DNA from: Litoreibacter arenae DSM 19593 | GTDB lineage: Bacteria; Pseudomonadota; Alphaproteobacteria; Rhodobacterales; Rhodobacteraceae | DNA: 64,000 nt | Direction of reading: 5' to 3' | NCBI RefSeq assembly: GCF_000442275.2 | Contig: NZ_KE557306.1 | Coordinates: 319,342 to 383,341 of the forward strand | Shown: positions 25,606 to 36,956 of the stretch, one piece after another | How positions within the stretch are numbered: the stretch's first letter is position 1 | How the letters are laid out: each line of letters opens with the position of its first letter | Made by a program: the position numbers and the translations under genes | Notes under the pieces: model-generated | The model's input: the letters and a program-made list of their open reading frames with translations, nothing else | Told to the model about the DNA's origin: nothing | The model's database searches: none

Positions 25606-25809
25606 ATGCGTAAGACATTCATTGTACCAACCCTATTCGCGGCAGCCTTCGCGCTGTCTGCATGTGACACCGACGCAGAGCGCGGCCTTGTGGGCGCAGG
25701 CGCAGGTGCCGCCATTTCTAAAGCCACAGGCGGTGATGCACTCACCGGTGCCGTCATCGGTGGCGCAGCTGGCGTATTCTGCGACGACGCAGGCGTCTGC
25801 CGCCGCTAA
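25606..25809 (+). CDS. Small lipoprotein with glycine-zipper segment
   Basis: A 67-aa protein. The signal MRKTFIVPTLFAAAFALSAC ends in an LSAC lipobox with Cys20. The mature part has a Gly/Ala-rich repeat (LVGAGAGAAISKATGGDALT, then GAVIGGAAGVFCDD) of glycine-zipper type, which inserts into or associates with membranes in osmotically inducible lipoproteins. Three Cys in the mature end could form a disulfide. GAGGAGAA precedes ATG 25606 by 6 bases, which decides the start. It is followed by its own hairpin and then pccA. Confidence 0.78.
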   Translation: MRKTFIVPTLFAAAFALSACDTDAERGLVGAGAGAAISKATGGDALTGAVIGGAAGVFCDDAGVCRR

Positions 25810-25835
25810 CACCACATCTGACAACCAGACCAACG

Positions 25836-25872
25836 GGGTCGGGATGCGCACAAGCGCGCCCCGGCCCTTTTT
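25836..25872 (+). terminator. Intrinsic terminator between the lipoprotein gene and pccA
   Basis: GGGTCGGG (25836-25843) pairs with CCCGGCCC (25860-25867) with one wobble, followed by TTTTT (25868-25872). It ends 47 bases before pccA, so pccA needs either read-through or a promoter in that short gap. Confidence 0.6.
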
Positions 25873-25919
25873 GATTCAAGACCCCCGGCCAGCAGGCCGG
25901 GCAAGAGGGGACTGACCAC

Positions 25920-27920
25920 ATGTTCAAGAAAATCCTGATCGCCAACCGCGGCGAGATCGCCTGCCGTGTCATCAAGACCGCCCGCAAGATGGGTATCAAG
26001 ACGGTTGCGATTTACTCTGATGCCGACGCGCAGGCGCTGCATGTGCAGATGGCGGACGAGGCGGTGCATATCGGCCCGGCCCCTGCCAACCAGTCCTATA
26101 TCGTCATCGACAAAGTCATGGCCGCGATCAAGGAAACCGGCGCGGAGGCCGTGCATCCGGGCTACGGCTTCCTGTCGGAGAACGCCAAGTTTGCCGAGGC
26201 TTTGGAGGCTGCGGGCGTGGCCTTCATCGGGCCGCCCAAGGGCGCAATCGAGAAGATGGGGGACAAGATCACCTCCAAGAAGATCGCCCAAGAGGCGAAG
26301 GTGTCGACCGTGCCGGGACATATGGGGCTGATCGAGGACGCGGAAGAGGCGGTGAAGATTTCCAAGGAGATCGGGTATCCTGTGATGATCAAGGCCTCTG
26401 CGGGTGGCGGCGGCAAGGGGATGCGGATTGCGTGGGACGACGATGGCGCGCGGGAGGGGTTTCAGTCCTCCAAGAACGAGGCCGCGAGTTCCTTTGGTGA
26501 CGACCGGATTTTCATCGAGAAGTTCGTCACCCAGCCGCGCCATATCGAAATTCAGGTGTTGGCGGACGCGCATGGCAATTGCATCTATCTGGGCGAGCGG
26601 GAATGCTCGATTCAGCGCCGCCAGCAAAAGGTGATTGAGGAGGCTCCATCGCCGTTTCTGGACGAGAAGACCCGCAAGGCGATGGGAGAGCAGTCCTGCG
26701 CTCTGGCGCAGGCGGTGGGCTATACCAGCGCGGGTACCGTGGAGTTCATCGTCGATGGCGACCGCAACTTCTACTTCCTTGAGATGAACACCCGCTTGCA
26801 GGTGGAACATCCCGTGACTGAGCTGATCACGGGTGTTGACCTGGTCGAGCAGATGATCCGCGTCGCCTATGGCGAGAAGCTGAAGTTGAAGCAGAAAGAC
26901 ATCAAGCTGAACGGCTGGGCGATGGAGTCGCGGCTTTATGCGGAAGACCCGTATCGCGGCTTTCTGCCGTCGATCGGCCGCCTGACCCGCTACCGCCCAC
27001 CGGAGGAAAAGCACACGGACAAGGGCGCCGTGCGCAACGACACGGGCGTCTACGAGGGCGGCGAGATTTCGATGTATTACGACCCGATGATTGCCAAGCT
27101 CTGCACGTGGGGGCCGACCCGTGCGGACGCGATAGAGCATATGCGCGTGGCCCTGGACAGCTTCGAGGTGGAGGGCATCGGTCACAACCTGCCGTTCTGC
27201 GCCGCCGTGATGGACCACCCGAAGTTCGTGTCGGGCGATATCACCACGGCGTTCATTGAGGAAGAATACCCCGACGGGTTCGAGGGTGTGGAGCTGTCCC
27301 AAGAGACCTTGGCCCGCATCGCGTCCTCGGCCGCTGCCATGCACCGCGTCGCGGAGATTCGACGCGCGCGGATTTCAGGCACGATGGACAACCACCGGCG
27401 CAAAGTGGGCAAAGATTGGGTAGTGACCCTGCAAGGCGTCAGCTTCGAGGTGAAGATCAAGGCCGACAAGAAGGGCGCCACCGTCAAGCATGTGGACGGC
27501 ACCAAGCACCGGGTGACGTCGAAATGGACGCCGGGCCAGAGCTTGGCCAAGCTGAAGGTGGACGGCAAAAAGCTGGTGCTGAAGACCGAGAAGATTTCGG
27601 GCGGGTTCCGGATGCGGCATCGCGGGGCTGATCTGAAGGTCCATGTGCGCACCCCACGTCAGGCTGAATTGGCCGCGCTGATGCCCGAAAAGCTTGCGGC
27701 GGACACATCCAAGTTGCTGCTCTGCCCGATGCCGGGGCTGATCGTCAAAGTCGACGTGAAGGTCGGGGACGAGGTGCAGGAAGGTCAGGCGCTTTGCACC
27801 GTCGAGGCGATGAAGATGGAGAATATCCTGCGGGCGGAACGCAAGGGCAAGGTCTCCAAAATCAACGTGGATGCAGGTGAAAATCTGGCCGTGGACGAAA
27901 TTATCATGGAGTTCGAATAA
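25920..27920 (+). CDS. pccA: Propionyl-CoA carboxylase alpha subunit (biotin carboxylase/BCCP)
   Basis: A 666-aa chain: biotin carboxylase/ATP-grasp domain at about 1-450 (FKKILIANRGEIACRVI, KASAGGGGKGMR, EMNTRLQVEHPVTE), the BT (alpha-beta contact) domain at about 480-600, and a C-terminal biotinyl domain with EAMKMENIL, biotinyl Lys about K632. With PccB it carboxylates propionyl-CoA. The domain plan and length match PccA and distinguish it from pyruvate carboxylase. The start at 25920 gives the normal N-terminus. It is followed 6 bases later by an uncharacterised gene. Confidence 0.95.
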   Translation: MFKKILIANRGEIACRVIKTARKMGIKTVAIYSDADAQALHVQMADEAVHIGPAPANQSYIVIDKVMAAIKETGAEAVHPGYGFLSENAKFAEALEAAGVAFIGPPKGAIEKMGDKITSKKIAQEAKVSTVPGHMGLIEDAEEAVKISKEIGYPVMIKASAGGGGKGMRIAWDDDGAREGFQSSKNEAASSFGDDRIFIEKFVTQPRHIEIQVLADAHGNCIYLGERECSIQRRQQKVIEEAPSPFLDEKTRKAMGEQSCALAQAVGYTSAGTVEFIVDGDRNFYFLEMNTRLQVEHPVTELITGVDLVEQMIRVAYGEKLKLKQKDIKLNGWAMESRLYAEDPYRGFLPSIGRLTRYRPPEEKHTDKGAVRNDTGVYEGGEISMYYDPMIAKLCTWGPTRADAIEHMRVALDSFEVEGIGHNLPFCAAVMDHPKFVSGDITTAFIEEEYPDGFEGVELSQETLARIASSAAAMHRVAEIRRARISGTMDNHRRKVGKDWVVTLQGVSFEVKIKADKKGATVKHVDGTKHRVTSKWTPGQSLAKLKVDGKKLVLKTEKISGGFRMRHRGADLKVHVRTPRQAELAALMPEKLAADTSKLLLCPMPGLIVKVDVKVGDEVQEGQALCTVEAMKMENILRAERKGKVSKINVDAGENLAVDEIIMEFE

Positions 27921-27926
27921 CCCGCG

Positions 27927-28505
27927 ATGGCCGTTCTGGATGATATCATCGACCCGAGGGTGCAGCAGGCGATTGTCGGCGGACTCTTCTTGGCGTCGGG
28001 GTGGATCTATAACGGCTACCGCAACCGCAAGCGGGAGCGGCGCCGGCGTCTGGAGAAGATGCAGGACGTGCAGACCGCGCTGATCGCTGAGATCGACCAT
28101 TACGTCTTGGCGCTTAAGCAGTTTGACCTGACAGCCAATTGGCGCAGGGTCGTTGGCGGGATGGAGGACGATGACAGCTACATTCCCGTCGTCCCGAGCG
28201 AGCGCAATGACACCGTCTTTACGGCGCTCGTCGCGGACATCCATCTTCTGCCGGAACCTGTAATTCAGCCTGTCGTGGGCTATTACAATCAGGTGTTCGC
28301 TGTCGATGCCATCATCGACGACTTGCGGTCCGATCTGTTTCGGGAAATGGATCAGGTGCAGCGCATAGGCATGTATACGGACTATATCGCCCTAAAGCAG
28401 GAAGCGCTTGCGCGTGGAGAAACGGCCCTGCGCGCGTTACGCGTCAGCACGGGCCGAGAGCCTAACCCTAGTAGCCGGGTCGCGGACCCGTCTGACCAGT
28501 CATAG
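27927..28505 (+). CDS. Uncharacterised membrane-anchored protein
   Basis: A 192-aa protein beginning MAVLDDIIDPRVQQAIVGGL and a weakly hydrophobic helix (about 12-30), then a strongly basic stretch (RNRKRERRRRLEKM) consistent with a cytosolic side, then a largely helical domain. No family recognised. It starts 6 bases after pccA and is probably co-transcribed with it, so a role linked to propionate carboxylation or simply hitch-hiking expression are both possible. Confidence 0.6.
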   Translation: MAVLDDIIDPRVQQAIVGGLFLASGWIYNGYRNRKRERRRRLEKMQDVQTALIAEIDHYVLALKQFDLTANWRRVVGGMEDDDSYIPVVPSERNDTVFTALVADIHLLPEPVIQPVVGYYNQVFAVDAIIDDLRSDLFREMDQVQRIGMYTDYIALKQEALARGETALRALRVSTGREPNPSSRVADPSDQS

Positions 28506-28624
28506 GGGGAGGAGATTTTGGCGTTCTGGACATATCACTCACCTCTTGGTCTGCTGGATGGGCACCATGCCGATCCTGTCCTTAATATAGGTGCCTTTGT
28601 GTTAATGCGCAATGAAGCACACGA

Positions 28625-29101
28625 TCAATCGTTCAATTCAGCGTCTTGTGCCGCGCGCCTGTCTTTCAGTTCCTGCCGACGCAACGGCATCTTGTCGATG
28701 GCGCGGGTGATTTCGCGCACGTCCCACGGGGAAGGTTTGCGCAACTCCACTTCGCCGTCCTTGCCGACCAGCACCATCATGAAGCCGCGCGGGCGAAGTT
28801 TGAGACGAATGTCGGACGGGTTTTTGGGGTCGGTATCGACCAAGATCACCACTTCGCGGTCGATCAGGGGGGCTGGTCGCTCCACCAGAAGCTCGATCTG
28901 GCGGATGAAGCGCGGGTCAGCGGGCGTGTCCGCAAAGACGACTACGGCGCGCTTGAGCCAAAGAAAATCGCTCAAATTCGCGTCAACTGCTTCATATGGA
29001 CCGATTGCCAGAGGGTCTAGAAGCACGTTTTCCGGCAAGCTCGTGGCGGTGCCTTGCGTGGCAAAAAATGCAGATAAAACAAATGGTATAGCGTGTTTCA
29101 T
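28625..29101 (-). CDS. DUF4174 family exported protein
   Basis: A 158-aa protein with a signal peptide (MKHAIPFVLSAFFATQGTATS) and a mature domain of DUF4174 type: FLWLKRAVVVFADTPADPRF, then REVVILVDTDPKNPSDIR and GFMMVLVGKDGEVELRKPSPW. The family resembles thioredoxin-fold proteins but no CxxC is present here, so disulfide exchange is not expected. Met 29101 is chosen because it gives the signal peptide; the frame is open for 11 codons upstream. It runs against the pccA-mutase direction. Confidence 0.75.
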   Translation of the reverse strand: MKHAIPFVLSAFFATQGTATSLPENVLLDPLAIGPYEAVDANLSDFLWLKRAVVVFADTPADPRFIRQIELLVERPAPLIDREVVILVDTDPKNPSDIRLKLRPRGFMMVLVGKDGEVELRKPSPWDVREITRAIDKMPLRRQELKDRRAAQDAELND

Positions 29102-30180
29102 GAAGGCTCCCTCTGCCCCTAATATAGGGGGCAATTACGGGAATGGAATGGCGCTTTTGTGCACAAATACGCCAGCCAGACGCATTAAGCCGTTTGTTAG
29201 CCTTTGGGCGCAAAAAGGTTGCTCTAGCCGGACACATGGGGCGTCCGGTGATCTGGGGGCTGTTTTTGTGGAAATTTGTTTACATTTGGGGGCGCACCGG
29301 ACCGGCTCGACCAGTTTGCAGATGCTGCTTGCCGGACAGCGACCGGCTATGCGGTGTGCATCGGTCGCCTATTGGGGGCTGGAGCGGACGCGCGGCGGAT
29401 TGCTGGCGGGGTTGGTCAAGAACCCGGCGACGCTGACACCTGCGGACAGACGTCTGGGAGAGCGGTCCTGCGGTCGGTTGCGGATGGAATTCGCGCGGCT
29501 GGAGCAGGAAGGCGCACGACGGCTGGTCTTGAGCGAAGAGAACCTGATTGGCACGATGGCGCAGAATCTGGATGCGGTGCGGCTCTATGGTCAGGTCGGG
29601 ACGCGTCTGGCGCGTCTGGCCCCTGCTTTCGAGGGGCGCCGCGTTAGTATTGCACTGGCCATCCGCGCCTACGACCTGCACTGGGCCTCGCAACTGGCAT
29701 TTCGGATCAAGGCGGGGGCGATGCTGCCTGCCGCAGATGATCTCGACCGGCTGGTGACCCAACCGCGCCGCTGGCGCGACGTGATCGGCGATATTGAGGC
29801 GGCGTTTCCCGATGCGAAGATCGTCGTCTGGCCGTTCGAGGGGTGGGCCGCCAACCCTGCGCCGTTGCTGGGCGTCCTTGCCGGGCGCGACGTGGCGCTT
29901 GCGCCGATGGCGAAAATACACAAAGCCAACGCCTCTGCCACGGCGGTGGAGCTGGCGAAGATCGCCGCCGAGCGTGGCGATCTGGACAGCGCAGTGCGGC
30001 TTGCCTCTGCGGGCAAGGGCACGCGCTACATGCCGTTCGACGCCGCGCAGGCATGGAAACTGCAAGAAGATTACCGCGCGGATATCGCTTGGCTGCAAGC
30101 CGATGCGGGTCCGCGTGTGACCTACCTCAACCCGACCGAAGGCACATTCGGCGGGTCAGACATGACAGAAGGAAGCCACC

Positions 30181-32312
<2,132 letters not shown>

Positions 32313-32316
<4 letters not shown>

Positions 32317-32822
32317 CCAAGCGGGCGCTCATTCTTGCGGGGATGGGCGCCGGTACTCTTTGGGCGCTGGTAACAGTGCCGCTGGCGCGCGCGGTAACGC
32401 ATGCGGTGAAAATGCCTTTGCTGGACGCGTTGTCGCTAGCGTTCTTGCCCTGCGGTGTGGTGCTGCTGGCGATGATCGGTCGCCTGGCACAGCGGAGGTT
32501 CTTCGATGACGCCATAATCGACGGGGAGGCGTTTCGCGCCGAATCCCCCGCAGACATCGACCAGCGCGTGTTACGCAACACCGTGGAGCAGGGGATGCTC
32601 GCCGTCTTGCTTTGGCCGCTCATCGGGTCGGTGCTGGGGGGAGGTGCGGTGTTGTTTCTTGGCGCATCCTTCGCGGTGACGCGAGTGATGTTCTGGCTGG
32701 GCTATCACATTTCGCCGCCATTGCGCGCCTTCGGATTTGCGGCGGGGTTTTATCCGACGATCACGCTGTTGATTGCTGCACTGGTCATCGGCGTCGATCA
32801 GGGCAGGTTCGCGTTGCCGTGA
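32313..32822 (+). CDS. MAPEG family membrane protein
   Basis: A 169-aa protein with about four transmembrane helices. The segment [19 protein letters not shown], and later [22 protein letters not shown], matches the MAPEG signature (membrane-associated proteins in eicosanoid and glutathione metabolism). In bacteria these are often glutathione-transferase-like but unassigned. The start is GTG overlapping the mutase stop (GTGA), and the gene probably shares its transcript. Link with the mutase is positional only. Confidence 0.8.
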
Positions 32823-32954
32823 TCCCGTGGGGCTTTGGCCGGATAATCCCACGGCGCAGGCGCGGCATCGTCGCCATGTTTTTCGCCTATCGGCCAGCCC
32901 AGCCTTGAAACCGCCGTCTCCATAGGTCACATCTACGCTCAAACAGGGGGCTAC

Positions 32955-34034
32955 ATGGCGCTACCGATCGGCCAACAGTTCAGATATTGGGGCATTGCGG
33001 CAGCGGTGGCCATGATTGCGTTATGGTTTCTGGGCGACGTCATTTTGCCCTTTATCGTCGGCGGCGCTATCGCCTACGGGCTTGACCCTTTGGCAGACAG
33101 GTTGGAGCGATGGGGCGCCAGCCGGGTGGTCGCCACCTCCATCATCAGCGTTTTTGCGATTTTGATCTTTGTCCTGATGGCCGTTCTGATCGTTCCCATG
33201 ATCGTTAACGAAGCTGTCGAGCTGTTCGAGAGCGCGCCTGAATTGTTTGCCAGATTGCGCGACTTCCTTTCAGAGAGGTTTCCCGAGCTTGGCGATGCGG
33301 AATCGACGTTGCGGCAGTCACTGGCCTCAATCGGCAAGACGATTCAGGAACGTGGCGGAGAATTCGCCAAAGGCGTATTTTCCTCGGCGCTTGGCGTCAT
33401 CAACGCGGTTGTGTTCATCGTTGTCGTGCCGGTTGTGGCCTTCTACATGCTGCTCGACTGGGACAATCTGATCGCCAAGATCGACACGCTGCTGCCACGC
33501 GATCACGCCCCTCGAATCCGGCAAATTGCAAAGGATATTGACACGACGCTGGCAAGTTTCGTGCGCGGCCAGCTTACGGTCTGCACCATTCTGGGTGTAT
33601 TCTATGCAGTCGGGCTGATGCTTGTCGGGCTTCAATTCGGTCTTGTGATCGGGTTCATTGCGGGTTTGATCTCGTTTATTCCGTATATCGGTGCGGTGGT
33701 TGGCGGGGTTCTGGCCGTGGGGCTGGCGCTGTTCCAGTTCTGGGGCGAGCCGTGGATGATCGGCGCGGTCGCCGCCGTGTTCGCGGCGGGACAGTTCCTT
33801 GAGGGCAACATTCTGACGCCCAAGCTGGTTGGCGAAAGTGTCGGGCTGCATCCGGTCTGGCTGATGTTCGCACTGTCGGTCTTCGGCTCGCTGTTTGGTT
33901 TTGTGGGTATGCTTGTTGCGGTTCCCGTTGCCGCCGCTTTGGGCGTGTTGGCGAGGTTTGGAACCGAGCAGTACCGCAAGAGCCTGCTTTACCGCGGGCT
34001 GGATCGCGATGACGTCGCTGAGGGGCCGGAATAG
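32955..34034 (+). CDS. AI-2E family transporter (PerM/YdiK-like)
   Basis: A 359-aa membrane protein with about 8 transmembrane segments. The pattern of an N-terminal pair of helices, a long extramembrane segment (about 75-140) and the C-terminal block LISFIPYIGAVVGGVLAVGLA, GQFLEGNILTPKLVGESVGLHPVWLMFA is diagnostic of the PF01594 family. Members export autoinducer-2 or act as Na+/H+ antiporters, so the substrate is not predictable. It is 5 bases upstream of the HdaA-like gene, a pairing I regard as usual in Rhodobacterales. Confidence 0.88.
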   Translation: MALPIGQQFRYWGIAAAVAMIALWFLGDVILPFIVGGAIAYGLDPLADRLERWGASRVVATSIISVFAILIFVLMAVLIVPMIVNEAVELFESAPELFARLRDFLSERFPELGDAESTLRQSLASIGKTIQERGGEFAKGVFSSALGVINAVVFIVVVPVVAFYMLLDWDNLIAKIDTLLPRDHAPRIRQIAKDIDTTLASFVRGQLTVCTILGVFYAVGLMLVGLQFGLVIGFIAGLISFIPYIGAVVGGVLAVGLALFQFWGEPWMIGAVAAVFAAGQFLEGNILTPKLVGESVGLHPVWLMFALSVFGSLFGFVGMLVAVPVAAALGVLARFGTEQYRKSLLYRGLDRDDVAEGPE

Positions 34035-34038
34035 GCTC

Positions 34039-34710
34039 ATGCCCGAACAACTGGCTTTCAGTTTGCCCGCCAAAGAAGCGCTCGGGCGCGAGGATTATTT
34101 TGTGTCCGACGCGAACGCCATGGCGGTCGCCGCTGTCGAGGCATGGGAAAGCTGGCCGCTTCGCAAACTTGTGCTGGTCGGGCCTACTGGATCAGGCAAG
34201 ACCCATCTGGCGATGGTCTGGGCGCGAGAGACTGGTGCGGCCGTGGTCGACGCTCAGGATTTGAACGATCCAACCGGGTTGGCGCAGGGGCCTTTGGTGG
34301 TCGAAGACCTCGACCAAATTACAGGGGATCGCGCGGCGGAGACTCAAGCATTCCATCTGCATAACCTGATGCAAGAGGCCGGGCATCCGCTTCTGGTGAC
34401 CTCGGCGATTGCGCCTGCGCGGATGGATTTTGCCCTTCCCGACCTGAAAAGCCGGATGGAAGGCACTTCGCTTGCGACGCTGGAGGCGTTGGACGATGCG
34501 CTTTTGATGGCGCTGGTGATGAAGATGTTTGCGGATCGCCAGATTGCGTTGAAACCCGATCTGCTGAGCTACATCCTGCCTAGGCTGCCGCGCAGTTTCG
34601 ATGCGGTGCGCGGCTTCGTGGAGGCGATGGACGCGCGGGCTTTGGCCGAAAAACGCCCGATTGGCAAAGGGCTGGCTCGGGATGTTCTGGCGCAGATTTC
34701 GGCGGAGTAG
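34039..34710 (+). CDS. hdaA: HdaA-like DnaA-homologous regulator
   Basis: A 223-aa DnaA-related protein with ATPase fold: Walker A GPTGSGKTHLA at about residues 53-63 and Walker B-like LVVEDLDQI; it lacks DnaA's C-terminal DNA-binding domain. The N-terminal QLAFSLP matches the beta-clamp-binding motif of Hda. HdaA-type proteins with the clamp stimulate ATP hydrolysis by DnaA, inactivating it after initiation. ATG 34039 begins just after that of the AI-2E gene; the longer frame overlaps it and is rejected. Followed by ppk1. Confidence 0.82.
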   Translation: MPEQLAFSLPAKEALGREDYFVSDANAMAVAAVEAWESWPLRKLVLVGPTGSGKTHLAMVWARETGAAVVDAQDLNDPTGLAQGPLVVEDLDQITGDRAAETQAFHLHNLMQEAGHPLLVTSAIAPARMDFALPDLKSRMEGTSLATLEALDDALLMALVMKMFADRQIALKPDLLSYILPRLPRSFDAVRGFVEAMDARALAEKRPIGKGLARDVLAQISAE

Positions 34711-34790
34711 CGCGGCCGCACTGGACAGTTCGACCGCTTACGCCCACATTCGTCTCTGTGATGTTACATTCCCAACCCAAGAAGCAGCCT

Positions 34791-36956
34791 ATGTCCGGTG
34801 CCGATTTTCTGACCGCCGATTACCCCGAGCCTGTGGAGATCGAGGCAGAGGGTCCGGCCCGTTTTTTCAACCGTGAGCTGAGCTGGCTTGCGTTCAACTG
34901 GCGCGTGCTGGACGAGGCGCAAAACCCGCGCGTGCCGTTGATGGAGCGGGTGCGGTTCTTGGGGATATCCTCCACCAACTTGGACGAGTTCTACACCGTT
35001 CGCGTGGCAGGCTTGCGTGAGTTGGCGAATGCAGGCAACCGGACGCCGTCCTCTGACGGCCGCACGCCTGAAGAACAGTTGGTTTTGATTAACCTGAACG
35101 CCCGCGCCCTGATCAACAAGCAGGACGAGGTCTGGGAAGCACTCAAGGACGAGATGGAAACCAGCGGCATCTGGCTGTTGGACGCGGCGGACCTGACCGA
35201 CGAGGACCGCACGTTTCTGGACAGCTACTTCATGTCGAACGTGTTTCCCGTCCTGTCGCCTCTGGCGATCGACCCGGCGCACCCGTTCCCCTTCATCCCC
35301 AACGCAGGTTTCTCGCTGGCGTTGCAACTGGAACGCCCCAGCGACGGGCGAACATTGCAAGCACTGCTGCCGATACCCGCACAGATCGAGCGCTTCATCT
35401 CGATGCCTTGTGAGGCGGGCCAGCAACGCTACTTGCCGATGGAACAGCTGCTGATGCTCAAGATCAGGGAGATGTTTCCGGGCTACGAGGCCACCGGCCA
35501 TTGCGCCTTCCGCCTGCTGCGGGATAGCGATCTGGAGGTGGAGGAGGAGGCCGAAGACCTCGTGCGAGAATTCGAGGTGGCGTTGAAGCGCCGCCGCCGT
35601 GGCGAGGTGGTGCGGCTGAAGGTCAGCTCCGGCGCGCCGCCGAAGCTGCGCAATCTGGTGATGAAATCGCTGGAAGTGACCGAGACCGACGTGGTGGAAA
35701 TCTCGGGGATGATCGGGCTGGCGGACCTTGCAGAATTGGTCTCCGCCGCGCCGCCGGACTTGCTGTGGCCGCCGTTCAGCCCCCGCGTGCCGGAACGGGT
35801 GCAGGACAATGACGGGGATATGTTTGCCGCGATCCGCCAGAAGGACATGCTGCTGCATCACCCCTACGAGAGTTTCGACATGGTGATCCGGTTTCTGGCG
35901 CAAGCCGCGCGGGATCCTGACGTCGTGGCGATCAAACAGACGCTCTACCGGACTTCGAACGAGAGCCCCATCGTGGACGCGCTCTGCGAGGCGGCGGAAA
36001 ACGGCAAGTCGGTAACCGCGCTGGTGGAGTTGAAAGCCCGCTTTGACGAGGCGGCCAATATCCGTCAGTCACGCAAGCTGGAACGCTCCGGCGCGCATGT
36101 GGTCTACGGGTTCATCAACTACAAGACCCATGCCAAGATCAGCACCGTGGTGCGCCGCGAAGGCAATACGCTGGTCACCTACACGCATTACGGCACCGGC
36201 AACTACCACCCGATCACCGCGCGGATATATACCGACCTGAGCCTGTTTACCTGTGATCCGGCTCTGGGGCGCGATGCCACCAAAGTTTTTAATTATATCG
36301 GCGGATATGCCCAGCCCGAGCATCTGGAGAATCTGTATCTGTCGCCAACGGGAATGAAGCAGAAGCTGATCAAGATGATCGACAAGGAGGCCGACTACGC
36401 CGCCGAAGGCAAGCCTGCGGAGATATGGGCCAAGATGAACGCCGTGGTCGAGGCGGATGTGATCGACGCGCTGTATCGGGCCTCTCAGGCGGGGGTGAAG
36501 ATCAGCCTCGTGGTGCGGGGCATCTGTGCCGTGCGACCGGGTATCAAAGGCTTGAGCGAGAACATCCGCGTGAAATCCATCGTTGGTCGGTTTCTGGAAC
36601 ATTCCCGCATCGTGTGCTTTGGCAACGGGCACGGGCTGCCGTCCAAAAAGGCCAAGGTCTATATGTCATCGGCAGACTGGATGGGCCGGAACCTGAACCG
36701 TCGCGTGGAGACGCTGGTGGAGATCACTAACAAGACGGTGCAGGCGCAGGTGATGAGCCAGATCATGGCGGCCAATCTGGCCGATACCGCACAAAGCTGG
36801 GTGCTTTCGCCGGACGGCTCTTACGTGCGGGCGGATGTGGAGGGGCAGGACAACCCGTTCAACTGCCACCGCTTCTTCATGGAGAACCCGTCGCTATCAG
36901 GGCGCGGGTCAGCAGGGGCAGGGGACGTGCCCGAACTGACCCATACACCGGACTAG
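34791..36956 (+). CDS. ppk1: Polyphosphate kinase 1
   Basis: A 721-aa PPK1 that polymerises the terminal phosphate of ATP into polyphosphate. The N-terminal domain starts RFFNRELSWLAFNWRVL, the head and C1/C2 domains contain NYKTHAKI and FLEHSRI, holding the two conserved His residues (autophosphorylated His and partner). Start at MSGADFL (34791); an in-frame GTG-ATG 11 codons upstream could also be used. The stop shares CTAG with the convergent yeeE gene. ppx is present but not adjacent. Confidence 0.94.
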   Translation: MSGADFLTADYPEPVEIEAEGPARFFNRELSWLAFNWRVLDEAQNPRVPLMERVRFLGISSTNLDEFYTVRVAGLRELANAGNRTPSSDGRTPEEQLVLINLNARALINKQDEVWEALKDEMETSGIWLLDAADLTDEDRTFLDSYFMSNVFPVLSPLAIDPAHPFPFIPNAGFSLALQLERPSDGRTLQALLPIPAQIERFISMPCEAGQQRYLPMEQLLMLKIREMFPGYEATGHCAFRLLRDSDLEVEEEAEDLVREFEVALKRRRRGEVVRLKVSSGAPPKLRNLVMKSLEVTETDVVEISGMIGLADLAELVSAAPPDLLWPPFSPRVPERVQDNDGDMFAAIRQKDMLLHHPYESFDMVIRFLAQAARDPDVVAIKQTLYRTSNESPIVDALCEAAENGKSVTALVELKARFDEAANIRQSRKLERSGAHVVYGFINYKTHAKISTVVRREGNTLVTYTHYGTGNYHPITARIYTDLSLFTCDPALGRDATKVFNYIGGYAQPEHLENLYLSPTGMKQKLIKMIDKEADYAAEGKPAEIWAKMNAVVEADVIDALYRASQAGVKISLVVRGICAVRPGIKGLSENIRVKSIVGRFLEHSRIVCFGNGHGLPSKKAKVYMSSADWMGRNLNRRVETLVEITNKTVQAQVMSQIMAANLADTAQSWVLSPDGSYVRADVEGQDNPFNCHRFFMENPSLSGRGSAGAGDVPELTHTPD

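Noticed and set aside
25806-27344. 512-codon minus-strand frame over pccA
   Set aside because: Shadow of the biotin carboxylase gene, no motifs.
28580-29130. TAATATAGG string on both sides of the DUF4174 gene
   Set aside because: Only nine bases are shared and one copy is inside a small inverted repeat; too short to support a repeat or attachment site.
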